Source: Cobetia marina
GTDB taxonomy: Bacteria; Pseudomonadota; Gammaproteobacteria; Pseudomonadales; Halomonadaceae
Assembly (NCBI RefSeq): GCF_001720485.1
Contig: NZ_CP017114.1
Coordinates: forward strand, 1,550,001 to 1,614,000
Direction of reading: 5' to 3'
Length of the DNA stretch: 64,000 nt
Below are positions 36,801 through 44,918 of the stretch, in pieces. Every line of letters starts with the position of its first letter. Positions within the stretch are counted from its first letter, which is position 1. The notes under the pieces were generated by a model, which was not told the origin of the DNA, did not search any database, and saw nothing but the letters and a program-made list of their open reading frames with translations. A program made the translations under genes and the position numbers.

Positions 36801-39800
36801 ATTGCGACAGCGACGAGATCAGCGCCTGGTCCGCAGCCGCCTGTGGGGTATCCAGCAGCGCGATCTTCAGAGACGTCTGTGGCGCGTCTGACTGAGCGGA
36901 GTCCTCAGCCATCGCTTTGCTCGCGGCCAGCCACCAGGCACCGGACATCGGCGTCGCGCTGGTATCCGTCGCCGGCAGGCTCAGGCCAAGCTGGCCGAGC
37001 AGGCGCTGCCACTGGACCATCCCCGGGTGGCTGCGCAGCTGCTCGCCGTCGTCCAGTGCCAGTATCGGACCGCTCCAGGCGGCAGGCTCGCAGCCACACA
37101 GCAGGACCTCTGCGCCGGGGGCCAGGCGTTGCACCAGCTGACTGAGCAGCTCGCGGGCCTGAGACGGCGCTTCCATGTCCAGATGCACGATCGCGACCTG
37201 TACCGGCGCCTGGGGGCTTTCCCAGCCCTCGCTGGCGGTGACATCGATCAGCGGCAGGTCTTCCTGCAGGCGCTGGGCCTCGCCGAACGCACTCTGGCTG
37301 GCGGCGAGGAAGGTGTAATCCAGCGCATCGAAAGACGGTTCACGCCGGTCGGCGAGACGCAGTGCTTCCAGTCGCTGTCCCAGCCACGGGCCACCGGCAC
37401 CGAGTTCCAGCACCGACAGGCGCTGGCCAGCGGGCAGTTCACTCAGGCTGCGGGCGAGACGTTGGTCCAGCTGCGCGCTCAGCCACTGCCAGCCGGCATT
37501 GCCGACGGCGGTCTTGAGCAGGGTGGGGATCAACGGCTGGCGCAACTGTGCCAGCGCCGCCTCGGCGTCCTGGGTGAGGGTGTCAGTGGCGAGGCCCTCC
37601 ACGCCGGAGACTTGAGCGGTAGGCGAGAGCTGCTCGGCCTCGTCGAGGACATCGGTGGCGTCGGCTTCAGACCCGGACCCGGACCCGGACCCGGACCCGC
37701 CCATCGGCATGCCACGGTTGAGCCATTCGTCCAGGTGCAGATGCAGGCGACCTGCCGCATGCGTCAGCGGGAACTGCCCCGGATAGTCACGAACCAGCAG
37801 CTGCCAGATGTCGCGGGCCGCCGGCAGGTCCAGCGGGTGGATCTGCCAGTCGCCGCTCTCGCGGGATTCGGTCAGGCCCTGGGCACTCGCCCAGTCGAGC
37901 AGCACGCGGGTGAACAGCGGGCTGCGGCGCTGCCAGCGGGACAGCGCCTCGTGATCCAGATGCGGGGCTGCCGGATCGCCCGGCGCCGCGTGGCGCATCA
38001 GTGTCTCGTGCACGCTGGCCAGCATCAGGCTGTCGAGCAGCGGCTCCAGCTCATCACGGAAGCGGTGGCTGTCTTCCAGCGGATGCGTGGTGTCGTCGCT
38101 GTGGGCAAGCTCGGGCGCCATCGCCTCGGCGACCAGCGATTCCAGCGCCAGGGCGGCGGCAGGGCGCGGACTCAACGGATGCGGCGCCGCCGTCAGGGCG
38201 ATATCCAGATAATCGAGGTGGGCCGTGCCATCGCGACCCAGGCGCACGGCCCGGAAGCGCGCTTCCTCGGCCACGGCCACGGCGCGCCCGTCAGCATCGT
38301 ACAGCTCGAAATCGGCACACAGCGAATGCGGGCCGCGCGAGCGCAGGACCACGCGGGCGGTAGTGATCTGTGAGGCACGTACCTGCTCACGCACCTGCAG
38401 ACGGCCGACCCGCACCGGCACGAACGCCATGCCATCGCTGGCGGCCGTCTGGCCCTGAAGCACGCCCAGCAGCGGGATGAACAGCTGGAAGGCGCTGTCG
38501 AGCACCCCGGGGTGCAGGTGGAAGTCACCGTCCTGCATGAGCATTTCCGGGGTCAGCGCGAAGCGCGCCAGCACCTGCGGATGCGGGGCAGCACCGACGG
38601 TGTGCCTGTTGACTGCGCCTTCGCTGCCATGCTCGACCCAGATCTGCTCGGCGGCGCGGAAGTGCGGGCCGTAGTGCAGGCCCAGCTGGGCGGCGGCCGC
38701 GATGTGGGCCTCGCGATCCAGGTCGGCGGCACGCGTGGGCAACGCCGGGGCGCGACGCTCCAGCAGACGGCCACGCGTGGCCGTAAAGGCGCGCGCTACC
38801 GCATGCAGGTTCCACTTGTCGGCATCTTCGGCGCGGGTCTCGCGGCTTTCCAGACGCATGGCACCGTTGCGGCTGTCGAGTGACAGACGCGTCAGGCGCA
38901 GGGTGGTGTCATCGAGCAGCAGCGGGGCGCGAATCTCGAAGTCCTCGAGATCCAGCACGTCGGGCAGGGAATCCTCCTCCGCGCTGGCGGCCTGCCATTC
39001 GTGGGCGGCCGCCAGACACTGCTCCAGATAGCCGGCACCCGGGAAGACGGCACTTTCGCCGACCTGGTGATCGGCCAGCCACGCGACCTTGCGGGTATCG
39101 AGCTGCGCCTCCCAGGTCAGCTGCTGCTGAGCGAGACGATAGCCGAGCAGCGGATGCACGTAATGGCGCTCCAGCAGGCGCTGGCCTTCGCTGGTGGTCT
39201 TCACCCAGCACGGCGTGCGCTGCCAGGGGTAGGTCGGCAGATCGACGAAGCGACCGGCCACCGGGAACAGACGAGTGAGATCCACCGCACCGGAGAGCAG
39301 CAGGCGGCCACGCAGGTGCTCCAGCGCCTCCAGGCCATCATGGCGGCGCTCCAGACTGGCCAGCACCTGTCCCGCCGGCGCCTCGTCACTGCGCGCCTTG
39401 AGGACATCATTCAGATAGCTGCGCAGAATCGGATGGGCACCGATCTCGACCAGCAGACGATGACGGCCAAGGTCCGCCTCGCTGGCGGACTGCCAGCTGA
39501 CCAGACGTGTGACGGCGGCCTCGAACTGCACCGGCTGACGGATGTTCTCCCACCAGTAGCTGGCGTCCAGGCGTTCGCCTTCGATCACGCTGCCGGTGAC
39601 GGTGGAGAGGAAGGGAATGCGGGTGGCGCGGGGCGTCAGCCCTTCGAGGGAGGCGAGCAGGCCGTCCTTGATCGGGTCCATCGCCGGGCTGTGGAAGGCA
39701 TAGTCGAGCCCCAGCACGCGGGCGAAGGTGCCCTGTGCGGAAAGCTCGGCACTCAGGGCCTCGAGGCGTTCGCGGTCGCCGGCCAGCGTGGTGCCGCGCG

Positions 39801-41952
39801 GGCCGTTGATGCCAGCCAGTGACAGCGAGGCCCATTGTGGCTGTTCCAGCCACTCGCACATCTCGCTCTCACCCAGCCCCACCGCCATCATCGCGCCGCT
39901 GCCGCGGGTGCGTCCCTGATGGTGGCTGCGCTGGAAGATGACACGGGTCGCCTGCTCGAGGCTCAAGGCACCGCTGGCCCAGGCCGCCGCCACTTCGCCC
40001 ACGCTGTGGCCGGTGACGGCCACCGGCTGGATGCCGCGTTCGATCAGCCATTCGGTGATCGCCACCTGCAGGGCGAACAGGGTCGGCTGGGCGATCTCGG
40101 TGGCGTCGAGGCGGTTCTCGCCGTCCTCGGCCAGACTGCCGTCCAGTTCCTTGAGCAGCTCGAAGCCATTGTACTCGCGGAAGGCCGCATCCAGTCGGGT
40201 CAGGCAGGCGCGCACGCTGGCGGATTCCTGCATCAGGGTGCGACCCATGCCGGCCCACTGACAGCCATTGCCGGAATACACGAACACCGGCCCACGCTCG
40301 CGAGTGAGGGAGGGCGCGCCGGCCGCCTTGCGCGGCGAGGCACCGTTGTCACTCTCGGCGGGCAGCGGGGCGAGGCGGTCCGCCAGGGTGATGCGCGGAT
40401 GATCGCCAAGCGCAGCCTCACCGCCCAGGGTGTCGAGGTCCTCGATCAGCTGCTCCAGGCTGTCGGCACTCAGCAGCGCGCCGTGCACGTGATGCTCACG
40501 GCGGGCCGCCAGGTGCCAGGCGAGGTCGTAGAGGCTCGGGGCGGCATCGTGCGCCTGCGTCTCACGCAGGTGCTCGGCCAGCTCGCGCGCCATCTGTCTG
40601 AGCGCCTCGGGGGAGCGGGCGCTCAGGCGCAGCGGCGGCGTCTGGTCGCCGTCAGTCGTCGGTTGCGCTACCGCCGGTTCGGGGGCACTTTCCAGCAGCA
40701 CGTGGGCGTTGGCGCCGCCGAAGCCGAAGGAGTTGACCCCGACCACCAGACGGCCGGAGGCCTTGAGCTTGCGCGGCTGGGTGACGATGTCGAGATTCCA
40801 CTCGTCGCTGCGAATCTTCGGATTCAGGCGCTGGATCTTGATGGTGGCCGGCACCTCGCGGTGGGCGATCACACCCAGCGCCTTGGCCAGCCCCGCCACG
40901 CCGGAGGCCGTCTCCAGGTGGCCCATGTTGCTCTTGATCGAGCCGATCGGCAGCGGGCTTGAGCGCTTCTGGCCGATGGCGGCACCGATGGCGCGGGTTT
41001 CCAGTGGGTCACCAACGGCGGTGCCGGTGCCGTGGGCCTCGAGATAATCAATCTCGTCAGGCGTCACGCCGGCCAGTTCACAGGCGCGCTCCATCAGCTG
41101 GATCTGCGCGGCGGGGTTGGGCACGGTCAGGCCGGACTTGTAGCCATCGGTATTGACCACCGAGGAGGCGACGACGGCGAGGATGCGATCGCCATCGACG
41201 AGTGCCTGATCAAGGTCCTTGAGCAGGAAGATGCCGCCGCCCTCGGAGCGCGCGTAGCCATCGCCCGCCTCATCGAAGACCTGACAGCGGCCGGTCTTCG
41301 AGAGCATGGTGGCCTTGGAGAAGATCAGGAAGCCGTAAGGGTGCAGGTGCAGGCTGATGCCGCCGGTCAGCGCCATGTCGGTCTCGCCGCTGCGGATCGA
41401 CTGGCAGGCCTGATGGAAGGCGACCAGCGACGAGGAACAGGCGGTGTCCAGCGACAGGCTCGGCCCATGCAGGTCAAAGGCATAGGACAGGCGGTTGGAG
41501 GCCACGCTGGAGGTGTTGCCGGTGGCGGTATTCGGGCCGATGGCGCTCAGGTCATCCGCCATGCGATAGGAATAGTCGAGACTCGCCACGCCCATGAAGA
41601 CGCCACAGCGCGAGCCGCGCATCTTCTCGGCGGGAATGCCGGCGTGCTCGATGGCCTCCCAGCTCATCTCCAGCAGCATGCGCTGCTGAGGGTCCATGTT
41701 GGCGGCTTCGCGTGGGCTGATGCCGAAGAACGCCGGGTCAAAGCCCGAGATGTCGCCCAGCGAGCCGGCGGCGAAGCTGTAGCTCATCCCCGGCGCCTTC
41801 TTGTCCGGGTGCAGGAGGGAGTCCTTGCTCCAGCGGTCATCGGCGACTTCGGTCACCATGTCCTTTCCGGCCAGGAGGTCGTCCCACAGAGTGGCCTGAG
41901 TGGTGCCGGGGAAACGGCTGGCAGCGCCGATGATGGCAACGCGTCGGGTCAT
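33817..41952 (-). CDS. Highly reducing type I polyketide synthase (RkpA-like)
   Basis: 2711-residue single-module synthase. Order: KS (DTACSSS with Cys172; EAHGTGT, His307; SNMGHLE), AT (GHSVGEVAAAW, Ser650), DH (DHQVGESAVFPGAGY, His962), a poorly conserved region with a methyltransferase-like VLELGAGGPWLG near 1510, ER (LIHGAAGGVG near 2070), KR (YLVTGGLGGFG near 2302; Tyr in QSVYVAAN near 2457) and ACP (GFDSLMGVEL, Ser2631). No thioesterase, so release is probably by the adjacent oxoamine synthase. Full reduction implies a fatty-acid-like product. The ATG overlaps the upstream stop (ATGA) with CAGGAG before it. It corresponds in kind and neighbours to RkpA of rhizobial capsule loci. Confidence 0.93.
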   Translation of the reverse strand: MTRRVAIIGAASRFPGTTQATLWDDLLAGKDMVTEVADDRWSKDSLLHPDKKAPGMSYSFAAGSLGDISGFDPAFFGISPREAANMDPQQRMLLEMSWEAIEHAGIPAEKMRGSRCGVFMGVASLDYSYRMADDLSAIGPNTATGNTSSVASNRLSYAFDLHGPSLSLDTACSSSLVAFHQACQSIRSGETDMALTGGISLHLHPYGFLIFSKATMLSKTGRCQVFDEAGDGYARSEGGGIFLLKDLDQALVDGDRILAVVASSVVNTDGYKSGLTVPNPAAQIQLMERACELAGVTPDEIDYLEAHGTGTAVGDPLETRAIGAAIGQKRSSPLPIGSIKSNMGHLETASGVAGLAKALGVIAHREVPATIKIQRLNPKIRSDEWNLDIVTQPRKLKASGRLVVGVNSFGFGGANAHVLLESAPEPAVAQPTTDGDQTPPLRLSARSPEALRQMARELAEHLRETQAHDAAPSLYDLAWHLAARREHHVHGALLSADSLEQLIEDLDTLGGEAALGDHPRITLADRLAPLPAESDNGASPRKAAGAPSLTRERGPVFVYSGNGCQWAGMGRTLMQESASVRACLTRLDAAFREYNGFELLKELDGSLAEDGENRLDATEIAQPTLFALQVAITEWLIERGIQPVAVTGHSVGEVAAAWASGALSLEQATRVIFQRSHHQGRTRGSGAMMAVGLGESEMCEWLEQPQWASLSLAGINGPRGTTLAGDRERLEALSAELSAQGTFARVLGLDYAFHSPAMDPIKDGLLASLEGLTPRATRIPFLSTVTGSVIEGERLDASYWWENIRQPVQFEAAVTRLVSWQSASEADLGRHRLLVEIGAHPILRSYLNDVLKARSDEAPAGQVLASLERRHDGLEALEHLRGRLLLSGAVDLTRLFPVAGRFVDLPTYPWQRTPCWVKTTSEGQRLLERHYVHPLLGYRLAQQQLTWEAQLDTRKVAWLADHQVGESAVFPGAGYLEQCLAAAHEWQAASAEEDSLPDVLDLEDFEIRAPLLLDDTTLRLTRLSLDSRNGAMRLESRETRAEDADKWNLHAVARAFTATRGRLLERRAPALPTRAADLDREAHIAAAAQLGLHYGPHFRAAEQIWVEHGSEGAVNRHTVGAAPHPQVLARFALTPEMLMQDGDFHLHPGVLDSAFQLFIPLLGVLQGQTAASDGMAFVPVRVGRLQVREQVRASQITTARVVLRSRGPHSLCADFELYDADGRAVAVAEEARFRAVRLGRDGTAHLDYLDIALTAAPHPLSPRPAAALALESLVAEAMAPELAHSDDTTHPLEDSHRFRDELEPLLDSLMLASVHETLMRHAAPGDPAAPHLDHEALSRWQRRSPLFTRVLLDWASAQGLTESRESGDWQIHPLDLPAARDIWQLLVRDYPGQFPLTHAAGRLHLHLDEWLNRGMPMGGSGSGSGSGSEADATDVLDEAEQLSPTAQVSGVEGLATDTLTQDAEAALAQLRQPLIPTLLKTAVGNAGWQWLSAQLDQRLARSLSELPAGQRLSVLELGAGGPWLGQRLEALRLADRREPSFDALDYTFLAASQSAFGEAQRLQEDLPLIDVTASEGWESPQAPVQVAIVHLDMEAPSQARELLSQLVQRLAPGAEVLLCGCEPAAWSGPILALDDGEQLRSHPGMVQWQRLLGQLGLSLPATDTSATPMSGAWWLAASKAMAEDSAQSDAPQTSLKIALLDTPQAAADQALISSLSQSLEARGHQVAHVTLPPQDTPEALFARFSSVDHLVALPAKASDAAATNARQCARQQLLTEITQAFEAAQEQDDSLVAPTLWVLTHDVAAMWQSPPSGDATTTEAPADAASWGFARSLTNESQALDIRLLDTPVLGSDVVSTSALMSALVQEVEAPDHEQEVVLDANGARFATRLRQVTAPAQARLAMTAEQASHETAAGQSETDRKDRRSVSLGFSQPGQLRNLEWQPRHLPEVARGDVEVRVEATGLNFRDVMYTLGLLSDEAIEHGFSGPSLGLEFSGVVTRAGDNAEFAVGERVVGFGPASFSDRLVIADTALARVPQGVSLEAAATIPTTFFTVYYALKHLARLEAGEKVLIHGAAGGVGIAALQIAEWLGAEVFATVGSPAKRDFLALMGIENVYDSRSHGFAEDILADLAARQQRDPSVDARGVDVVLNSLAGEAIVQNLRVLKPFGRFCELGKRDFYENTPMGLRPFRNNLSYFGIDSDQLMKECPGLTTRLFREMMALFEDGTLAPLPYTTFDASQVVEAFRYMQQARQIGKVVVTQRSLAAPLSEAQSAPAGNRTSGMSTSGLAAHSGELHLDPAASYLVTGGLGGFGLRSAEWLAAQGARELVLLGRSGAASDEAQAGVARLEAQGVRVHALACDVADEAALTAVFSRFVTSADASEAKDAIAPLKGIIHAAAVIDDALIRHLDAERIQRVMTPKLEGARLLDRLSAEHALDFFVLYSSATTLFGNPGQSVYVAANHWLEGLAASRRARGLPATCARWGAIEDAGFLARNEKTREALKNRLGGDALMADHALACLGEMIVSDQQALALGQPGRSLGVLELEWGALARFLPTAATPRFDEIARRAGDDDGSQAQQDDIAAALAGLSGEALQTAIVEILKGELSKILLIDVAAIDVNKSVYDMGFDSLMGVELMTAVEARLGISIPVMMISEAATLWRLAERLMHKMSAADGEDAESSSEDQAMAQLVKQHGGDAIPQGERGEMVSK
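37671..37699. repeat. Hexanucleotide microsatellite inside the PKS gene
   Basis: ACCCGG is repeated nearly five times without change (encoding alternating Gly-Ser on the minus strand) between the DH and methyltransferase-like regions. The 6-bp unit preserves frame, so slippage would only change the linker length. Confidence 0.9.
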
Positions 41953-43700
41953 GAGAGGCTCCTGAACTTCTGAGTCGCGGCGCTGTGGCGAGCATGACGG
42001 GCGGTCGCCTCCAGCAGCGCACTTCCTAATGTGTCGATATTGGTGACGCGCGGGTCGCCCTTGCGGCATTGCTCGTCAGTCTTGAAAGGCCCATCGCAGT
42101 CGAGGGCCCACTCCATCAGCTCCGGGTCCTCGTCGCGCACGGTCGCCATGGTCTGGCGCGCGGTGTCGTCGGATTCCGGCAGGGCGCTGGACCAGATGAA
42201 GCCATCGGTCACGCCATTGGGTTCTCCCAGGGTCGCGTAGACCTCGGGCATGATCGGTACGTGATCCCCATAGAAACACAGCAGCCCGCCGCGCGGCAGT
42301 CTGGAAAGCGCCGTGGTCAGCTGGCCGATCATCGCATCGGCGTTCACCAGGTGACGCAGATAGATGCCGAGTTCCTGACAGTTGTCCGGCAGATCGCCGT
42401 CATGCCACTCCGACAGGCGAGCCGTGTCCAATGTCTCCAGATGCAGCGGCCCGTGATTCTCCATGGTGATCACCTGGATGAACAACGGGGTATCGCCCGC
42501 GGCCAGCAGACAGTCTTCCACCTTGGCGGCCACGGCGGCATCGCTGATGTACTGACCACACCTGTCGGCATCGCTGAAGTGCGCGATGTCGAGGAATTCA
42601 TCGAAGCCCATGCGCTTGAGCACCTGATTGCGCAGATAGAAGGTGCCCGGATACGGGTGGATGCACAGGGTGCGATAGCCCAGCGCCTTGTAGCTGGCGG
42701 CCAGGTTGGAGACATCACGCCTGGCCAGCTGGTGGTAGGGGTTGAACATGTGCACGCCGAGCTGCTCGGCGGTCAGGCCGGTGAGGAAGGCCGTCTCGGT
42801 GCGCACGGTATTGGCGCCCCAGGCCGGTACGGCCAGTCGTCCGCAGGGCAGCCCCTGAGACAGGGCGGTGAAGTGACAGCGGTCCAGATTCGGCAGCAGG
42901 TCATCGCGCACCTTGGGGTAGACGCGGCGCGCATCGAAGAAGGATTCGCTCTGAACGCTCACCACGTGGGGCAGACAGCCTGGTGCATCTTCGTTGCCGA
43001 TCGCCTCCAGCGCCTCACGCGCCGTCTGCCCGGCGGCCTGCAGGGGATCGTGATCCGGCATCAGCGGGCGACGGGCCAGGCGAGCGTATGCCAACAGGTA
43101 GGCGACCATGCCGCGCTCACGCAGGTCATATTCCGGGAACAGCATGATGTCTCGAGTCAGTCGATTGCCGAGCGCATAGGTCATGGCGCCGCTCGCCAGC
43201 AGCAGGGCGATCAGCGGTACCAGCCAGGCGCCGGTGTCATCGGCGTAGCGCGCAGAGAACCCCAGTGCGGGTTCCAGCCACAGACCCGTCCCGATCGCCA
43301 GTGCGCCGGCGCAGAGGGCGGCAATCGTCAGGCCGATGCCGAAGAAGGGGATATACAGCCGGGGATGCTTGATGGCGTCGGTAAAATACTCGAAGTCCTG
43401 GCTCAGGAAAGGCTCACGCAGCGAGACGTATTTGGTGTGACTGACCTGCAGCACCACCAGCCACAGGGCATTGACGACCACCACGGAAAACCACGGGCGT
43501 TGCGTGATCAGGGTGCAGAGCGCCCAGCTCGCGCACCAATACCCCACATGGGCGAGCTGGGCGCTCCAGGACCGGCGCCAGAAGACCACCGGTGCCGAGT
43601 CCATCTGGCGCAGGATCAGATGCTCCAGCACCAGCGTGACCAGCAGCCCTGCCAGCAGCGGCCAGACCATGAAAGACACGAACGCAATGACAAACTCCAT
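41949..43700 (-). CDS. Membrane-anchored alkaline phosphatase/sulfatase-fold protein (LTA synthase-like; RkpI-like)
   Basis: 583 residues: four or five N-terminal membrane segments, then a periplasmic domain of the LtaS/sulfatase superfamily. Motifs include SVQSESFFDAR, GANTVRTETAFLTG (likely nucleophile Thr region), CIHPYPGTFYLRN, TMENHGPLH and CFYGDHVPIMPE (metal ligands). Relatives transfer phosphoglycerol or phosphoethanolamine, or hydrolyse sulfate or phosphate esters. In the capsule operon it may decorate the polymer or process its lipid. Stop overlaps the PKS start. Confidence 0.85.
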   Translation of the reverse strand: MEFVIAFVSFMVWPLLAGLLVTLVLEHLILRQMDSAPVVFWRRSWSAQLAHVGYWCASWALCTLITQRPWFSVVVVNALWLVVLQVSHTKYVSLREPFLSQDFEYFTDAIKHPRLYIPFFGIGLTIAALCAGALAIGTGLWLEPALGFSARYADDTGAWLVPLIALLLASGAMTYALGNRLTRDIMLFPEYDLRERGMVAYLLAYARLARRPLMPDHDPLQAAGQTAREALEAIGNEDAPGCLPHVVSVQSESFFDARRVYPKVRDDLLPNLDRCHFTALSQGLPCGRLAVPAWGANTVRTETAFLTGLTAEQLGVHMFNPYHQLARRDVSNLAASYKALGYRTLCIHPYPGTFYLRNQVLKRMGFDEFLDIAHFSDADRCGQYISDAAVAAKVEDCLLAAGDTPLFIQVITMENHGPLHLETLDTARLSEWHDGDLPDNCQELGIYLRHLVNADAMIGQLTTALSRLPRGGLLCFYGDHVPIMPEVYATLGEPNGVTDGFIWSSALPESDDTARQTMATVRDEDPELMEWALDCDGPFKTDEQCRKGDPRVTNIDTLGSALLEATARHARHSAATQKFRSLS

Positions 43701-43827
43701 GTAATGCCGACCTCGTTAGCGCTGCCACGGCAGCAGCGGTGTAATGTTCTGGCGCAGATCGCGACCGTCTGGAACCCTGCCCGCGATGCCTGGCATGCGT
43801 CGGACAGGGTGGGGGTGAGGCAGCCAT

Positions 43828-44721
43828 TCAGTGAGTGTAATTGAACCATCCCAGCAGACGCTGTGAGATACCGGCTGGCAGCACGCTGAGCCACCAGCAG
43901 CCGAAATTGAGCGGGAAGGGGAAGCTGATGCGGGCCCGGTTGCGTGCCGCACCCTTGAGAATGCGGCGTGCGGCTTGCTCGGCGGGCATCTCGAAGGGTT
44001 TGGGGCCCGGCATCGCCTCGCACATCGGGGAGGTGACATAGCCGGGCATCACCACCGTCACGCCGACCCCGAACGGCTTCAGCCAGCTTCTCAGTCCTTC
44101 CCCGTAGGCCTTCACCGCCGCCTTGCTGCCGCTGTAACTCGGCGTGAGTGCCAGGCCGTGCCAGGCGGCAAGCGAGCTGAGCAGCACCAGCTGGCCGCTG
44201 CCCCGCGCCTTCATCGCCATGGCCAGATGATGCGCCATGCCGAAGGTGCCCACCACGTTGGTCTGCAGCAGGCGACGCGCATCTTCCCAGCGCTCGCCAT
44301 TGCCCTGGGGGCCGATGTCGGTGTTCATGCCGGCATTGGCGATGGCGATGTCCGGCACTCCCTGTGCGCAGACCTCATCCAGCCAGGTGAAGAGTGTCTC
44401 TTCATCGCACAGGTTGAGTACCGTGCACTCCACCTCGGCACCCAGTGCGCGGCATTCGCCGGCAATGGCATCCAGCTTGCGCTGCTTGCGACCGGTGAGG
44501 ATCAGCGTGGTGCCCCGGGCGGCATAGGCACGCGCGAGCGCACCGCCTATCTCGCCGGTCGCGCCCGTGATCAGCACGCGGCGCAGGGCAGTGGCGGGAC
44601 GCGAACTCTGCTGCGGTGCGCCATCCGGAGCTTGCTTTCCTTCACGCTGCTCGGTGGTCGTTGCGTTATCCCGTGCGGACGGTGCCTGGGTGTCAGGCTG
44701 CTGCGGGGGCATTGCCGTCAT
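43828..44721 (-). CDS. Short-chain dehydrogenase/reductase (RkpH-like)
   Basis: 297 residues. A hydrophilic leader of about 45 residues precedes the Rossmann core: VLITGATGEIGGALARAYAARG, AIANAGMN, SSLAAWHG and the catalytic YSGSKAAVKAYGE. C-terminal hydrophobic FPLNFGCWWLSVLPAGIS suggests membrane contact. Start at ATG 44721 with GGGAGAC upstream; the ORF extends to 45012 without support. In this neighbourhood it probably reduces the keto group made by the PKS or oxoamine synthase, by analogy to 3-ketosphinganine reduction; this is inference. Confidence 0.87.
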   Translation of the reverse strand: MTAMPPQQPDTQAPSARDNATTTEQREGKQAPDGAPQQSSRPATALRRVLITGATGEIGGALARAYAARGTTLILTGRKQRKLDAIAGECRALGAEVECTVLNLCDEETLFTWLDEVCAQGVPDIAIANAGMNTDIGPQGNGERWEDARRLLQTNVVGTFGMAHHLAMAMKARGSGQLVLLSSLAAWHGLALTPSYSGSKAAVKAYGEGLRSWLKPFGVGVTVVMPGYVTSPMCEAMPGPKPFEMPAEQAARRILKGAARNRARISFPFPLNFGCWWLSVLPAGISQRLLGWFNYTH

Positions 44722-44918
44722 GATCGTCTCCCTTGAATCCCGACACTCACGGTCGGCAGTTCCCTTGCGTTGTTCATGGTCGTTCTTCTTGTGGCCCTTA
44801 GGCAGACACGCGGCCTGCCTTCGGGGGTTCCGGCTCTGCAAGGCGCCTGATGGCGCTCTCATGATCGACGGTGGCATCCCTGCCAACGACGACCTCGATG
44901 TCCGGCCCGGAGGCAGGA

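Noticed and set aside
34885..38373. Long plus-strand frames opposite the PKS
   Set aside because: The PKS catalytic motifs are unambiguous on the minus strand; these frames lack any family signature.
40665..40675. ops-like GGCGGTAGCGC on the minus strand inside the PKS
   Set aside because: The T at position 11 is missing, it lies deep in a coding region, and a chance match is likely in GC-rich DNA.
42069..43844. 591-codon plus-strand frame opposite the sulfatase-fold gene
   Set aside because: Antisense of a clearly conserved protein; product is His/Gln/Arg-rich without motifs, typical of high-GC shadow frames.
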